From assembly GCA_963575745.1 (NCBI GenBank), contig CAUYUJ010017837.1, positions 1,314,690 to 1,378,689 on the forward strand: a stretch of DNA of 64,000 nt, read 5' to 3'. Within the stretch, counting starts at the first letter, position 1; each line of letters opens with the position of its first letter. The notes beneath the pieces were generated by a model. That model worked only from the letters and a program-made list of their open reading frames with translations, made no database searches and was not told the DNA's origin. Below are positions 1-11,817 of the stretch, piece after piece. Origin of the DNA: Prorocentrum cordatum (lineage: Eukaryota; Sar; Dinophyceae; Prorocentrales; Prorocentraceae). Both the position numbers and the translations under genes were made by a program.

Positions 1-985
1 TTTATGCTTGTATGTGTGCGTATGCCTGTCTGTCTGTCTGTCTGTGTGTTTGTCTGTATGCATGTGTATGTATGTGTGTATGTGTGTATGCATGCATGTA
101 TGTATGCATGTGTGTATGCATGTATGTATGGATGCGCGTATGTGCGTATGCATGTGTATACATGTGTATGTATGTATTGGTGTATATGTGTATGTGTATA
201 TGTGTATATGCGTGTGTGTATGTATGTATGTATGCATGTACGTGTGTGTATGTGTACATGTACGTCTTATGCATGCATGCATGTATGTATGTATGTCTAT
301 AAGTCTGTCTGTTTGTCTGTAGGTATGTCTATATGCATGCATGTGTGCGTATGTATGTATGGATGCATGTATGTATGTATATATGTATGTATATATCATG
401 TATGTATGTAAGTATGTATGTTTGTATGTATGTATGTATGTATGTAGGTAGGTATGTATGTATGTGTATGCATGTATGTATTGATACATTCATGCGTGTA
501 TGTATGTATGTATGTATGCATATGTGTATGCATGTGTATGTATACATGCATTAATGTATGTATGCATGCATGCATGCATGCATGTATGCATGCATGTATG
601 TATGTGTGTATGTATGTATGTAGGTGTGTGTAGTTTTGTATTTGTATGTATGCATGGATACATGCATGCATGTATGCATGTATATACGTATGTATGTATG
701 TATGTATGTATGTATTTATGTATGTATGCGTGCATGCATGCATGCATGTATGTACGTATGTATGTAGTCATGTATGTATATACGTATGCATAGATGTATG
801 TATGTATGTATGTAGGTAGGTATGTATGTATGCATGCGTGTATGTAATTATGTATGTATGCATGCATGCATGCATGTGTGTGTATGTATGTATGTATGTA
901 TGTATGTATGTATGTATGCATGTATGTATGTATGTATGTATGTATGTAGGTCGGCCGGTAGGTAGGTAGGTAGGTAGGTATTATA
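1..985. repeat. Imperfect ATGT/TGTATG tetranucleotide array
   Basis: Nearly a kilobase of ATGT units with CATG, GTGT and TCTG variants, ending in a short GTAG run before a poly-C tract. All six frames are open because the repeat contains few stop codons. The resulting Tyr/Cys/Met-rich or His/Thr-rich translations are artefacts. No gene is supported here. Confidence 0.95.
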
Positions 986-1024
986 CATGCATGGGGTGTC
1001 GACGCCCCCCCCCCCCCCACGGGG

Positions 1025-1311
1025 TCAACGGCCCACTTCCCTTCCCAAGGCCTCATCGGGCTCAGGCTGGGCCTCGTCGAACAGCTCGTCGCGGGGGCAC
1101 GAGTCCAAGATCTGCTGCTGCTGCTGCTCGACTGTGTCCGAGCGGCGCCCCATGTGGCCATCAAGCTGGCTCTCGTCGAACAGCTCGTCGGGGGGGCACG
1201 AGTCCATGGGCTGCTGCTGCTGCTCGACTGTGTCTGCGCGGCGCCCCATGTGGGCATCAGGCTGGCTCTCGTCAATCAGCTCGTCGGGGGGGCACGAGTC
1301 CATGGGCTGCT

Positions 1312-1355
<44 letters not shown>

Positions 1356-2988
1356 GACTGTGTCCGAGCGGCGCCCCATGTGGCCATCAGGCTGGCCCTC
1401 GTCAATCATCTCGTCGCTGGGGCACGAGTCCATGGGCTGCTGCTGCTGCTGCTGCTGCTGCTCGACCGTGTCCGAGCGGCGCCCCAGTTGGCCATCGGGC
1501 TGGCTCTCGTCAATCAGCTCGTCGCGGGGGCACGAGTCTGGGGGCTGCTGCCGCTGCTGCTCGACATTCTCGGAGCAGCGCCCAGTGCGGCCATCGGGCT
1601 GGCTCGTGTCAATCAGCGCACCGTGGGGGCGCGAGTCTGGGGGCTGTTGCATCGGCTTGATGTCGTGGTGGCGCCCCATGTGGCCATCAGGGTGGCTGTC
1701 CTCGATCAGCGCGTCGTCGGAGCACGAGTCCGGGGGCTGCTGCTGCTCGTCGTTCTCGGAGCGGCGCCTGGGGCCATCAGGCTGGCTCTCGTCAATCAGC
1801 GCGCCGCGGGGGCGCGAGTCCAGGGGCTGCTCCTGCTGCTGCTGCTGCTCGTCGTTCTCGGAGCGGCGCCCCTTGCGGCCATCAAGCTGGCTCTCGTCAA
1901 TCAGCGCGTCGTCGGGGCGCGAGTCCGGGGGCTGCTGCATCAGCTTGTCGAGCCCCGTGATGCAACCGACGTCGAACAGCGCGGCCTGCTCCTCCTCGGG
2001 GCCGCCTGGCATGGTGGCGGGCGTCGGCAGCGACTCGACCGTCGGCAGCGTCTCGACGTCCTGATAGACAGTTTTAAGCAACGACGCTCGAGAGGAGATG
2101 GACGAGGGCAGGCGGGAAGGGAAAGGAGTAGCAGAGGGCGGGAGGCGACGTGCAGGGTAAGAAAAAGGGGGCTCGGCGACAGGGAGGGGGGACGGAGGTG
2201 AGCAGGGTTTCTCCCGCTCCTCCCCCGACGAGGGGGAACGGGGCAGGGCGAGCGGGCGGTGCGAGGACGGGGGGAGAGGGATATGGCGGGGAAGATGGAG
2301 GAGGCAAAGGGGACAAGGAAGAGATCGGAAATGAGCGGTCCTCGGGGATCGGCGAATCGTCGATGCACACGACCACCTCGCCCTCGGCGTCGGCGATGGG
2401 CCCCGTGGGCCCAGGCTCTGCAGGCGCCCCCGCAGGCTCCAGAGGCGGCGCTTCATTCTCGACCTCCTCGGGGACCGGGCTCATCGGGGCCACGCGTGGC
2501 CTTGCAGTCCCCTCGGCTGGCCGTGGCAATGAATCAGGATCGGTATCGCTCTCGCTCCCTTTGTCCCTGCTATCGAATTTCACGAATGACTTGAGGTCGT
2601 TCACTTTCTCTGAGTGGGAGTTGGGCCCCCCTCGTGCAAGATAACGGACGTACGAACACAATCGTTTGATTTCTTTTGCACCCATGAGAGCGAGGTCTAC
2701 TTTTTCTCCACGGGTCGTAGTCTCGTGTGTTTTGCCTGGGATCTTCAGCAAGTGTCCTCCGAGTTCTTTGTCCATTTCCAACAATGCGTCGGCGACGAGA
2801 TACGGGCTCGGCAATCTGGATTGGTAGAGTTTCATGACGGGGCGGAGGTACACATAAACCGCACCCCGAAATTCAGGTTTCAGGCGCGTTGCAGCCATTC
2901 GAAAACAAAACCTAATTTCATGCGGGGTCGGGGCCGTCGATTCAGCATCCTCAGTTTTTTTTAAGGGGCGGCGTAGATGCAACAGCAT
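1025..2988 (-). CDS. Hypothetical protein: unknown N-terminal region plus glutamine-rich tandem repeats; probably spliced, partial
   Basis: I do not recognise this protein. The N-terminal part (2988 to about 2370) has ordinary amino-acid composition (VYVYLRPVMKLYQS, then LVADALLEMDKELGG) and an acidic stretch ending near EVVVCIDDSP. A pyrimidine-rich interval (about 2370-2090 on the minus strand) then looks intronic and ends in a CTCTCGAG acceptor-like site. The downstream part starts near SLLKTVYQDVETLP and runs into about nine repeats of 27-35 residues with the consensus PxDSCPxDELIDESQPDGHMGRRSDTVEQQQ spread over each unit. The reading frame holds through most repeats. It shifts by one base inside the longest CAG tract (about 1310-1350), so the last three units continue in another frame to about 1025. 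The shift may be an assembly error in the CAG run or a real break. It is the best host-gene candidate in the window. Function unknown; the intron is inferred. Confidence 0.5.
1060..1945 (-). repeat. Coding minisatellite, about 80-110 bp units with CAG/CTG runs
   Basis: Nine head-to-tail units each carry CTCGTCAATCAGC..CGTCG, GGGGCACGAGTCC.. and a CTG run of 1-14 triplets. Unit length varies because the CTG run varies. Conserved amino acids between units, with much of the divergence at third codon positions, indicate that the array is translated on the minus strand. Confidence 0.8.
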
Positions 2989-3435
2989 GGTCCATTCTGC
3001 TCAAGTTCAGAGATAGATGGATTCGCATCGCTCTTGGGAGCCTTCACGAGTGCACCTCCTTGGTAGTTGCCAGGCATCACCAAGTTTTAGCCAGCAGGGG
3101 GAAATGTTGCATAAATTCTTGCCCCAAGCGAGCTGCTTCATCTGAACGCCATCCGACACGCCTCGACTTACATGATTTCCAGGTGGGCGTATCAATCAGT
3201 GCTTCCATATCCGCATATATGAACAACAAACAACTCGAAGCCAGAATGCCTGCCAACCGATGCAGGGGTTTCCCTAGTGCCACATTCCCCCTCCCCCTTC
3301 TCACCTCGCCTCCTACTCTGAACTGCTCAGTGCTTGCTCCTCCACACTTGTTTGGGTCCACCCTTCGCTCTTAGCCCCTACCCCCCCTGCCGCCATCTCC
3401 CCGGTCTTCCTGCTCCCTCTCCTCGTTGTTCTCCT
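2989..3435. other. No firm gene; possible upstream exon on minus strand
   Basis: A minus-strand frame at 3077-3361 (with FIYADMEALIDTP and GWRSDEAARLGQEF) has a plausible composition and could be an upstream exon of the repeat-protein gene. I see no decisive splice site. Otherwise nothing is recognised. Confidence 0.25.
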
Positions 3436-3439
3436 TCTT

Positions 3440-3600
3440 CGCGCTGGCGCTCCCTCTCCCCCTCCTCCTCCCCCTCCTCTTCCTCCTCCTCCTCCTCCGC
3501 CTCCTCCATCTCCTCCTCCTCCTCCTCCTCCTCCTCCTCATCATCATCATCATCTTCATCATCATCATCATCATCCTCCTCCTCCTCCCCGCTCTCGCTC
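3440..3600. repeat. TCC/TCA trinucleotide microsatellite
   Basis: TCC and TCA triplet runs. Read on the minus strand they give an acidic Glu/Asp run inside a frame at 3378-3884. That frame has no other recognisable feature, so I treat it as simple repeat rather than a gene. Confidence 0.9.
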
Positions 3601-4044
3601 GCCGGGGCCGGGGGGGTCGAGCAGGCGGGCGCACTGATCAAACCATGATGGCGCCCGCGTGTCGGGCGCAAGGGGCGCGCGCGCGCCCTGCTCGGAGCCA
3701 GCTCGGGGCGCGGCATGGCGACGGGGGGGCCTAGGGAACCTTGAACAAGGAATCCGCGGTCTGGAAGCCAGGACTTTGAATGTGGATCGGCCATGATATC
3801 GCCGTCGCCCTCTTCAGATGAGGAGCCCCCCAGTGTTTGACGCCTCCGGGGCACGTTACTTAACCGACGCCCCCACCAAAGCACGCAGAATCTTCCGAAA
3901 TTTTAGACGCGTCGCGTATCCCCACTAGCCCATCCAGAAACGATGTCCAGGCGAGTTGAGGTGATCAGGGAAGTGCAAAGGAGTGAGGAGGAGAAGGAGG
4001 AGGTGGATGGACGGATGGATGAGGGAGTGGGAAGAAGGAGGATG

Positions 4045-4168
4045 AATAGGATGAGGAGGAGGCGGAGGAGGAGGAGGAGGAGGAGGAGGAGGAGGAAGAG
4101 AAGGAGTAGGAGGAGGAAGGAGGAACAGGAGGAGGAGGAGGAGGAGGAGGAGGAGGAGGAGGAGGGCA
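4045..4168. repeat. GGA trinucleotide microsatellite
   Basis: Long runs of AGG/GGA with a few interruptions. No coding evidence. Confidence 0.9.
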
Positions 4169-4189
4169 AGCACAAGGACCAGAGGTCTC

Positions 4190-4450
4190 TTGGATACCTC
4201 TCGGAGCCTCTTGGGGTATCTCTTGGGCGATTCTTGGTGGCCTCTTGGGACGTCCTGGGTGTCTCTTGGCGATCCTTGGGGGCTCTTTGGGGTCTTGGGT
4301 GCCTCGGGGGGGCCTCTTTGGGCCGCTTGGGATCCTTTTGTGGACCTCCTGGGGGCCTCTTGGGGGCCTCTTGGGGCCATCTCGGGGCCATCTTGGGACC
4401 TCTTGGGGCCTCCTGGGCGCTTCTTGGGGCCATCTTGGAGGAGATCGATC
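4190..4450 (-). repeat. AAGAGGCCCC-type periodic block, inverted orientation
   Basis: Units such as CTTGGGGCCTCTTGGGG recur every 10-13 bp. This is the reverse complement of the unit in the blocks near 12.5, 37, 45, 59 and 61 kb. All frames are open and give low-complexity Gly/Leu/Trp or Pro/Arg/Lys translations that I consider non-genic. Confidence 0.8.
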
Positions 4451-5680
4451 AAACAAAATGGGGAGCTTGACTTAGGGCCCTCCTCCTCAGGAGGCCAACA
4501 TGGGGCCACAACCCTAGTAAAACCAATGATTTTGGCTTCCTCGCCGAGGCCGTTTTGGACCCTGTCCAGGTCCAGGGCAGGGGGAGGGGTAAAACCCTCC
4601 CCGAAGGGGAAGAAGGAGGGGTGGAAGAGGAAACGCCCTAAACCACCCACGCCTACAGGGCTGGTGGCATGGGCTCCGGAAGCTCCTGACCAAATTTGCT
4701 CGTGACATGGGCTCCGGAAGCTCTCGACCCCATTGGCGACCCCATTCCCAAGGCATTTTTCTCCCAGCTTTTACCTTGACCCATGCTGAAGCACCTCGAG
4801 CAGCTGTGCCCGCTGCGTGCCTCAGTGCGCCATTTCTCGCATGCGCGGCCCCGTCCGCTGACTGTGGGGCCGCGCATGAGAGAAATGACGCGCTGCCCGA
4901 GCTTGCGTCATTAACGGAGCGCGCGCGCGGCCGTGGCGACAGGAAAAAGTGCCCCTCAAGGGCTCCCGGGGCCACCTCTATAGAGGGTGCACATGCAGCA
5001 ATACCGTCATAAGAGGAGGAAGAGGACAAGGAGGGAAGCGAGGACGACGGCGACGGCGACGACATGCATTTGCAGGGAACATGCCGTCCTCTGGAGCATC
5101 AGAACCTTCTCGTTCTGTCAGCGAGGACCCATCGCTGGACCCCTCGGGTTCTGTTGGGGGTGGGAATGCGGTCGTGCCAGAATTTCCGGGACATCTCGAG
5201 CCGAAGCGCTCTCCTGACCCCATGCTGACGAAAATCCGCTGGGATGCGGGGCATGCGACGCATCTACCATGCACCCCGAAAGTTTTGTTATATAGGTGTT
5301 GCATGTGTGATTTGTATGTTAACGTGGTGCATTTGCGAGTCTAATTCGATGACGGGAGCGCGGCCATGTGCGCTACGCCATGCAACGCAACGCAGGACGA
5401 TTGCAACAGGCTGCGATCGGGCGATGGTAAGAAATTTTGATGCAAATCCATGCAACTCAACACAATTCACAGCAACGGTACGCGATTGGCCGCATGAGGA
5501 TGTATCGCGATCAGCGCAGCGCGCGATTCGCCAGCAAAGCATGTGCACAGGCATGTACTAGATTGATGGCATGCGGGCATCGCCCAAGTTGAGCTTTCGG
5601 GTCCTCGGGAGAGCATTACCCAAGAAAGCTCGCGGGAGCCATCCAAGGCCCGTCTTTGCCCAGCTTCCGATCCTCCAGGA
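4451..5680. other. GC-rich spacer with one long hairpin; no gene seen
   Basis: Contains a short direct duplication of ATGGGCTCCGGAAGCTC (about 4669 and 4709) and the hairpin listed separately. Open frames here have biased composition and no recognisable domain. Nothing else is seen. Confidence 0.5.
4823..4895. repeat. Inverted repeat / hairpin, 30-bp arms with 13-nt loop
   Basis: Left arm 4823-4852 and right arm 4866-4895. The inner 22 bp (CATTTCTCGCATGCGCGGCC.. against ..GGCCGCGCATGAGAGAAATG) pair with a single mismatch, and the outer 8 bp add two more. It could be a fold-back element or a structured RNA. No T-run follows, so a terminator is not supported. Confidence 0.75.
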
Positions 5681-5684
5681 ATGG

Positions 5685-6250
5685 CGGGGACGCATGCGGA
5701 CTGTGCCACTGGCACCTTCGGCAGAGCCCCTATTGGGCCACGAAACGTGTGAGGGGCGTGCCGAAATGAAAGGTGGGGACTCGTGCGGACTGTGCCACTG
5801 GGACCTCCGGCAGAGCTCCCATGGGGCCACGAAGCGTGTGAAGGGGTGCGCCGGAATGAATGGCGGGGACGCATGCGGACTGTGCCGCGGGGACCTTCGG
5901 CGGAGCTCCTGTGGGGCCACGAAACGCGTGCAGGGTGGGCCGACATGAATGGCGGGGGCGCATGCGGACTGTGCCGCTGGGACCTTCGGCGGAGCCACCT
6001 CGGGGCCACGAAACGTTTGAGGGGCGTGCCGAAATGAATGGCGGGGACGCATGCGGCTTGCGCCACTGGGACCTTCGGCGGAGCCCCTATGGGGCCACGA
6101 AGCGCTGTGCTGGGTGGGGGAGACGCGCGCGGACTGCGTCGCGCGGACCTTCGGTGGCGCCCCCCGTGGGGCCACGAAGCGCTGTGCTGGGGGGGGGGGG
6201 GGGGGGCGCGTGCCAACCGCGCCATTGGGGCCTTCGGTGGAGCTCCGTGG
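5685..6250. repeat. Minisatellite, about 87-90 bp units, roughly six to seven copies
   Basis: Each unit contains CATGCGGACTGTGCC, GGGACCTTCGGCGGAGC and GGGGCCACGAAACG. Unit starts recur near 5692, 5782, 5872, 5959 and 6048, with degenerate units to 6250. Frames through the array are long on both strands with no recognisable domain, so it is treated as non-coding. It is followed by a G-run and a short GAT microsatellite. Confidence 0.85.
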
Positions 6251-6339
6251 GGCAACGAAACGTGCGATGACGTTGATGATGCTGAGGTTGATGATGATGA
6301 CGACGATGATGACGATGATGGTGATGATGAGAGGAGGGG

Positions 6340-7300
6340 GGGGGGGGAAGGAGGAAACGCGGGGCGCTGTCCATTCAGATCGAGGACCCTACGCCGCAGG
6401 ATGGTTGGGGGAAGAAACAAACATGATGTAGGAAGGCGGATAAAGTAGATTGGGTTCAGATCCCCCCAGAGAATAACAAACCTCTGCACAAGCAGATCGT
6501 TCCTTGAAGTACGAAGGCGCTTGAAGTAGGTTGGGATCTGGGAGTCCGAAAATACATGCTTTCAACGACCGGCGCGTAGATCATTCGGAGCTGCGCCCGC
6601 GAAGGCGCACAATCAAGCGTTTGGGGCTCGACGCGCGAAATGCGCCCAGGGTGTCCCGGGCGGGCGCCGCTGCCGCCCCGCGATCGCCCCGGGCGCCCGG
6701 GGCCCCGAACGCCGGGCGCGGTCGCCAAGGGCTGCTCCCTGGAAAACCCGTCTGGCGCCACCCCCGCTAGGTCCGAGCGCGCGTCGGGGGGCGCAGTCGC
6801 CGACGCGCGCTGATGGTGCCCCCGGACACGTGCCGCACCTAGTCGAGGTGGCGTTTTGTCGAAATCGCTCTCGGGCGCGCGCGCGGCCCCCGAGAGCGCC
6901 CCCGAACGCGGCCGCAGCGGCCCCCGGGGGGGGCGCGACATTGCAACGACGCTCCTGCGGGCAGGCCCAAACGCAACGGAGCGGTCGTGCCTGTCCCCAA
7001 ATGGGACGCCGTTCAGCGCGTCGCTGCGCCCTGGCGCGCGGACGCTGAAACTGCGCGCGCGGCGGGCTGATCGGGCGCAGCGGCAAGCGCCCAATCCAGC
7101 GGGCGGCCCCATTCACCCAGGCCGACCCCGGGCAAGGGTATGTTTAGGACCAATAATCGACACCCGTGCCCCGCAGTAATTGACAGCTCTTGGGCTGCAG
7201 CGTGACACCTGCCAACCGCAGCAGGGCGCGAAGCGATCGCATCGCGTGCGCTGGCTGCGAACATGAATCTGCAATGAGAACTGCACTGTCAGCCCACAAC
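6340..7300. other. GC-rich stretch without a supported gene
   Basis: High GC with many GCGC and GGGCGC words. Frames of 150-220 codons on the minus strand are mainly Arg/Pro/Ala and show no motif I know. Nothing functional is seen. Confidence 0.4.
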
Positions 7301-7457
7301 TAACGATTGAACCGGACGTCGTTGAGCAATGCGCAAATTGACCACGCCTGCCACTCCGCAAACAGAAAAGACAGGATTAAGTATTTGACAAACTCGGCGT
7401 TTCGACCCCTCCTCCCTCTGTCGCACGTGAAAGCGCCACTCGCGCCGATCCCATCGA

Positions 7458-7888
7458 TTACGATCGATTCCGAAACCCACGAGGGATGCTGACGATCGTC
7501 TCGTGCGATATACGCTTCGCGCTCATAGATTGGGCGACGCGGCCATGTTCCATGGGCTCGAAAGCAGATTTGACGTCCAAGGGCGCGACGGTGACCGGGC
7601 GCTTTGTGTCGGAGGTGCGACAGAGGCAGGAAAAGACGGGCATCTTCCACGCGGGGGCATCAGATTGACTCCGCGCTGACCATGCAGGCACTCTGGGCCG
7701 CCCGTGTCTGACAGATAAGTCGCGAATCCCCCATGCATCCCACGCTGCGCTTTGACGCCCAGCACGCCCCCCCGCAACCGGCGCGCGCGCGCGCTGAACA
7801 TCGCCCAGACCTCAACGAACTGCCGCGGGAGCGCAGCCAGGATCTCGCGCGCAATGCCGTCATTGCCGCCAGCCGACCCCGATCTCAT
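7458..7888 (-). pseudogene. Non-LTR reverse transcriptase fragment
   Basis: Two overlapping frames carry RT motifs. The first reads GGNDGIAREILAALPRQFVE, the 'G.DGI..E.L..LP' motif before the palm of LINE reverse transcriptases. The second reads VTVAPLDVKSAFEPMEH, the motif A region with its catalytic Asp (LDVKSAF). A frameshift separates them, and the motif C box (F/YxDD) is not found downstream. It is a fragment of a dead element, probably of a dinoflagellate LINE clade. Confidence 0.6.
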
Positions 7889-9337
7889 AGCCCCTCTAGA
7901 AGGTCAACAACTTTCAATTTCGAACCTGGACACAGCCGAACCCCGCCCATCAGCAAGAGAGACCCCTCGCACCCCAAAAGCCGCCGCTCCTCAGCGACCT
8001 TCTGAGGGCGCGCGGCGGGGTCGCATTGGCGGTCTAAACCAAGAGCAAGGAGGCCCTCTTTCGAGCGAGGCCCCTGGGCCTCGCCTTCGGGAACTTGCAC
8101 CGACGGCGGAAGGACTGGACTATCCGGAAGGCGTGCCCGCTTCACTGTCGCGCATGCTTCCCCGCCTTGCCCAGCCTCTGCCTCGCCCTCCCTCTCGCCC
8201 CCCCCCCCCCCCCCCCCCATCATGTCGTGATCCTTCATCTCCACCTCGGAAACAGGTATTATATTCCTTGGTCGAACTCGCATGTGAGGTCGGGATTCTC
8301 GCTCTTCGGAAGCGACCTGGTTCGAGTTCCGCCCCGAGAGGCCTCTGTTGTCGCGCTGGATCGCGGCGGAACTTCTGCGCGTCTCGTTCTCTAGAGACAC
8401 CATGGTATGACCCTTCTTGGCCGGCGCGAACTCCCCTCCTCACCCAGCGCAAGACCCGTTCATAGCTGGCGGCGCGCGCGCCGGTCGCCGTCTGACTGGG
8501 CCCCCCACCAGGACTTCCTGCGCGGCCTACTTCGCCGCTGAACAACGCTGGAAACGGACGCGGGCTGAACGACTGCGGCCTTGCGATCCAATTTGGTCTT
8601 CGCGAATTCACTGCACTCGATCGCCCCGAACCTGCGCCCCGCGGCGGCGGCTGGGCAAGCGACGAAGTCGGCCCGCAAGCGGCGCCCCCGGGAGTTCCAC
8701 CAGGCGGTGGTCTGATCGCCCCGCCCCTCCAAGCGCGGCTGCAAAAGCCCCTGGAACGCGTTCGCCGCGAAGACGCCTCGAGCCCGGAGAGACCGAACGA
8801 CGCTCTGCGCGCGATCGGCGGCCAGCTGACTGAAGCCTTCGATTGGGCGAATTTGGCCGGCGAGGTCGTCGATGGTCGGCGGCCTGAATTCGAAATCCCC
8901 ATCCGACGAACCACTGGGCAACCGCGTTCACTCCCTTCTCCCATTCCTCCGCCTTGCCCCCCACGCCACTCGCGACCCTCTCCCGCGTCTCATGCGTCGC
9001 CAAGTCAACGCCCGTGAGATGATGAACTGGCAAAAAAAACTGTCTTGCAAAACTGAAGCGCGGTGGCACTGCCGCGGTGGAACTGCCTCAGAATCTCGGG
9101 CCACCAAGCCATCGGGCACCAGATCGCGCAGTCCGACACTGACGGTGTAGAGCATATGTGGGACGAAAACGCGCCCCTGGACCACGTGGGGACCCCCTGC
9201 AACAATAAGACCCATTGCTTGCGCAGGCGACCCCAGTTTCTGAGCAAGGTATTCTGGCACTTCTTCGCCTTCTTCCTAAGGTTCAACGTACCTAGAGACC
9301 TGTTTAGTAGGATGCCTTCAACTTAGATTTGTTTGTG

Positions 9338-9338
9338 T

Positions 9339-9418
<80 letters not shown>
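9338..9418. repeat. CT dinucleotide microsatellite
   Basis: About 40 CT repeats with one TTTCCC interruption, splitting the LINE remnant. Confidence 0.95.
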
Positions 9419-9419
<1 letters not shown>

Positions 9420-10199
9420 GACACCTTCATTCGTTGCATGCCCAGCTCGAGCGTCTGTTTGGCCCAGCCCACTTCGGCCAGACCAACCTGAGCACGACGC
9501 CCCACCAACCTGGACCTCTTCACCTCCTCGCCCTGAAACTCGACCTTCAAGGTCATTGTCTTAGCCAGTCCGTTTTGATGGGAAGGCCCTTCGGTGCGGC
9601 AGCTGCCTTTACTGCGTAATTCAAAGCCCCCATGACCAGCTCTGGCGAATTTTCGGCGTTCACTCGCGGGCACTTTCCAGCTAACTTGAGGTCCGTATCC
9701 GTGACCACCTGGAAGGTGTCACGCCTCGCTTGGGCCATGCGTGAAAGGGGCACATGCCAGCTGGAACTTGTAGATCGACTCCGGCGCCTTCGCCCTCACT
9801 GGCGAAGTGCTTGACGGAGAAGCTCTTGCAAATGACGCGCAACATCCTCCCGCCGCTTCTTAGCAGCAGCGATGGCGATGCCCGTCCCTTCGCGCTCCTC
9901 GTACTCGCGCACCTTTACGTCCAAATGGCTAGCCACCCACGTACCCCGCTGCCAATCGAGCCCATGCCGTGTTTCCCTCCGGTTGACAGCGCAAGAAAAA
10001 ATGACAACACGTAGAATGTATGGTTTAACTTTGCGCAGCAAGTCGGGCTTCAGCCAACATGCGTTGAACCTCATGGTCATCACCATAACCATCACCAGCA
10101 TCACCCGTCTAAACAGATCTATATTTCCCCCCGCCCCGTCATCGTCATCGGGTGGTCACACACAAACTAGTTGAGAAAAGCAAGCCGTATCACCTGCGT

Positions 10200-10590
10200 T
10201 GGGCCTCGACATGAGTTGGTGTTGTCGTGCTCCAAACGTTTCCCTGATGTAACGAGCACCGCGCAAATGACACACCAGCGGGTGGGTCACCCGAAAACTG
10301 ATTGAGAGGAGCATGTTGCTTCATGCGCACTCTCGGCCTCAACCTGAGTTGCTGCTTTCGTGCTCCAAACGTTTCCCGAATGTAACGAACACCGCGCAAA
10401 CGACACACCAGCGGGTGGGTCACCCGAAAACTGACTGAGAGGAGCATGTTATTTCATGTGCACTCTGGGCCTCAACATGGGTTGGTGCTTTCGTGCTCCA
10501 AACACTCCCCTTGTGCACTGCGCGCCGCACATGTGGCCCACCAACGGGTGGGTCACCCGAAAACTGCGTTTGGTGAGCCACCCGCACTTG
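10200..10590. repeat. 133-bp tandem repeat, about 2.9 copies
   Basis: The word GGCCTC followed by AAC.TGAGTTG starts at 10202, 10335 and 10468, giving a constant 133-bp period. Each unit contains CGTGCTCCAAAC and CGGGTGGGTCACCCGAAAAC. The last copy diverges after about 100 bp. No coding signal. Confidence 0.9.
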
Positions 10591-10659
10591 TGACCCACCC
10601 AGCGCAGAACCTCCAGCAAGGTCCCCAATGGGTACGCGACGCATGTAATAGCATGACGA

Positions 10660-11690
10660 ATATGGTCCTGTGGACCGTCCTGTCGCCGCCGTCGTTGTCG
10701 TCGTCGTTGCCGTTGTCCCTTTCGCCCCCCCCCCGTCCTACAAGCCGCCATCGTCGTCGTAGCCGCCGTCGCCACCGTCGTCGTCCTCACCGTCAACGTC
10801 ACCGTCCTCGTCGTCGCCGCAGTCGCCGACATCGTCCAAATTATCGTCTTCGCCGCCATGATTGTCGTTGCCGTCGTCGCTTTTGCGGTCGGTACCGTCG
10901 TCGTCATCGGCATCGTCGTCATCGTCGTGGTCACGGTCGTCGCTGTCGTCGCCGACGTTTTCCTTCGTCGCCGTTCGTTGTCGCAGTTGTCGCCACCGTC
11001 GTCGTTGCCGTTAACATCGCCGCCGTCGGCGTCGCCGCACTTGCTGCCACTGTCGTCGCCGCCGTCGTCGACACCGTCGTCACGGTCGTTGTTATCGACC
11101 CCGTCGCCGTCACCGCCTTCGCTATCGTCGCCGTTGTCGTCCGCGTCGTCATCACGTCGTCGTCGTCGTCTTCGTTGTCGTGGCCGTCGCGTCGCCGTCG
11201 CCGCCGTCGTCGCCTTTGTCGCGATCGTCGCCGTCGTCGTCCCCGTCCTCGTCATCATCACCGTCGGTGTCGTCGTCGTCGTTGCCGCCGCTTTCTTCGT
11301 TTTCGCCTTCGGGACGACGACAATCAGCACGAACCATCGTTGCTGTCGAGAGAACGACGGCCAAGGCGGCGACCAAACGACGACGATCGAAAACGTCTGC
11401 GACGACGACGATGACGGCGGCGAATGACGACGACGTCGCGGCGGCTACGACGGGCACTGGGGCCGACGACGAGGGCGACCGTACGACGACGATCGAAAAC
11501 GGCCGCGACGACGACGATAGCGGCGAACAACGACGATGGCGCGGCGGCAACGAGGACCGACGCCGACGGCGACGGTCGACCGCGACGATCAAAGCGAAAT
11601 CGACGACGATGGCGGCGAAAGACGACGACGCCGTGGCGGCGATGACGACGGCGACATCGATCAACGCGAACGCATGCCGCGACCTGCGAC
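10660..11690. repeat. Imperfect GTC/CGT then GAC/ACG trinucleotide array
   Basis: About 650 bp of GTCGTC/GCCGTC triplets is followed by about 350 bp of GACGAC/GCGACG triplets, so the two halves are close to reverse complements and could fold back on each other. Open frames of 190-320 codons are Arg/His/Asp/Val low complexity and not considered genes. Confidence 0.9.
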
Positions 11691-11817
11691 GACGAAACAG
11701 AAAGTTACAGAATTTACAATACCATTTAAAAGGGGAAGTTGTTGAAATTTCCCCCTAAAGAGGAGTCTCTGGATTGAAAATTTCGGATTATCCTGACAAA
11801 GGCGGGGGCCCATCCCC

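Larger units (their letters stand above)
7300..10105 (-). pseudogene. Degenerate non-LTR (LINE-type) retrotransposon remnant
   Basis: Read on the minus strand, the segment holds pieces in LINE order but in several frames. Near 9260-8930 a frame (QKLGSPAQAMGLIVAGGPHV, then VFVPHMLYTVSVGLRD) could be endonuclease-like; this is weak. A linker with WWNSRGRRLRADF lies near 8700. The RT fragment at 7888-7458 is listed separately. Stops and shifts interrupt every part, so the element is dead. The two ends are not defined and I found no target duplication. A CT dinucleotide run interrupts it at 9338. Confidence 0.45.

Noticed and set aside
2-985. Long open frames on both strands in the ATGT array
   Set aside because: Tetranucleotide repeats lack stop codons; the translations are four-residue periodic and meaningless.
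987-2201. Plus-strand frames of 357 and 404 codons opposite the repeat gene
   Set aside because: They are antisense shadows: Ser/Cys/Leu runs come from CTG, while the minus strand keeps a conserved amino-acid pattern between units.
10446-11758. Arg/Asp-rich and Val/Ser-rich frames of up to 322 codons
   Set aside because: Products of triplet repeats with no non-repetitive part.
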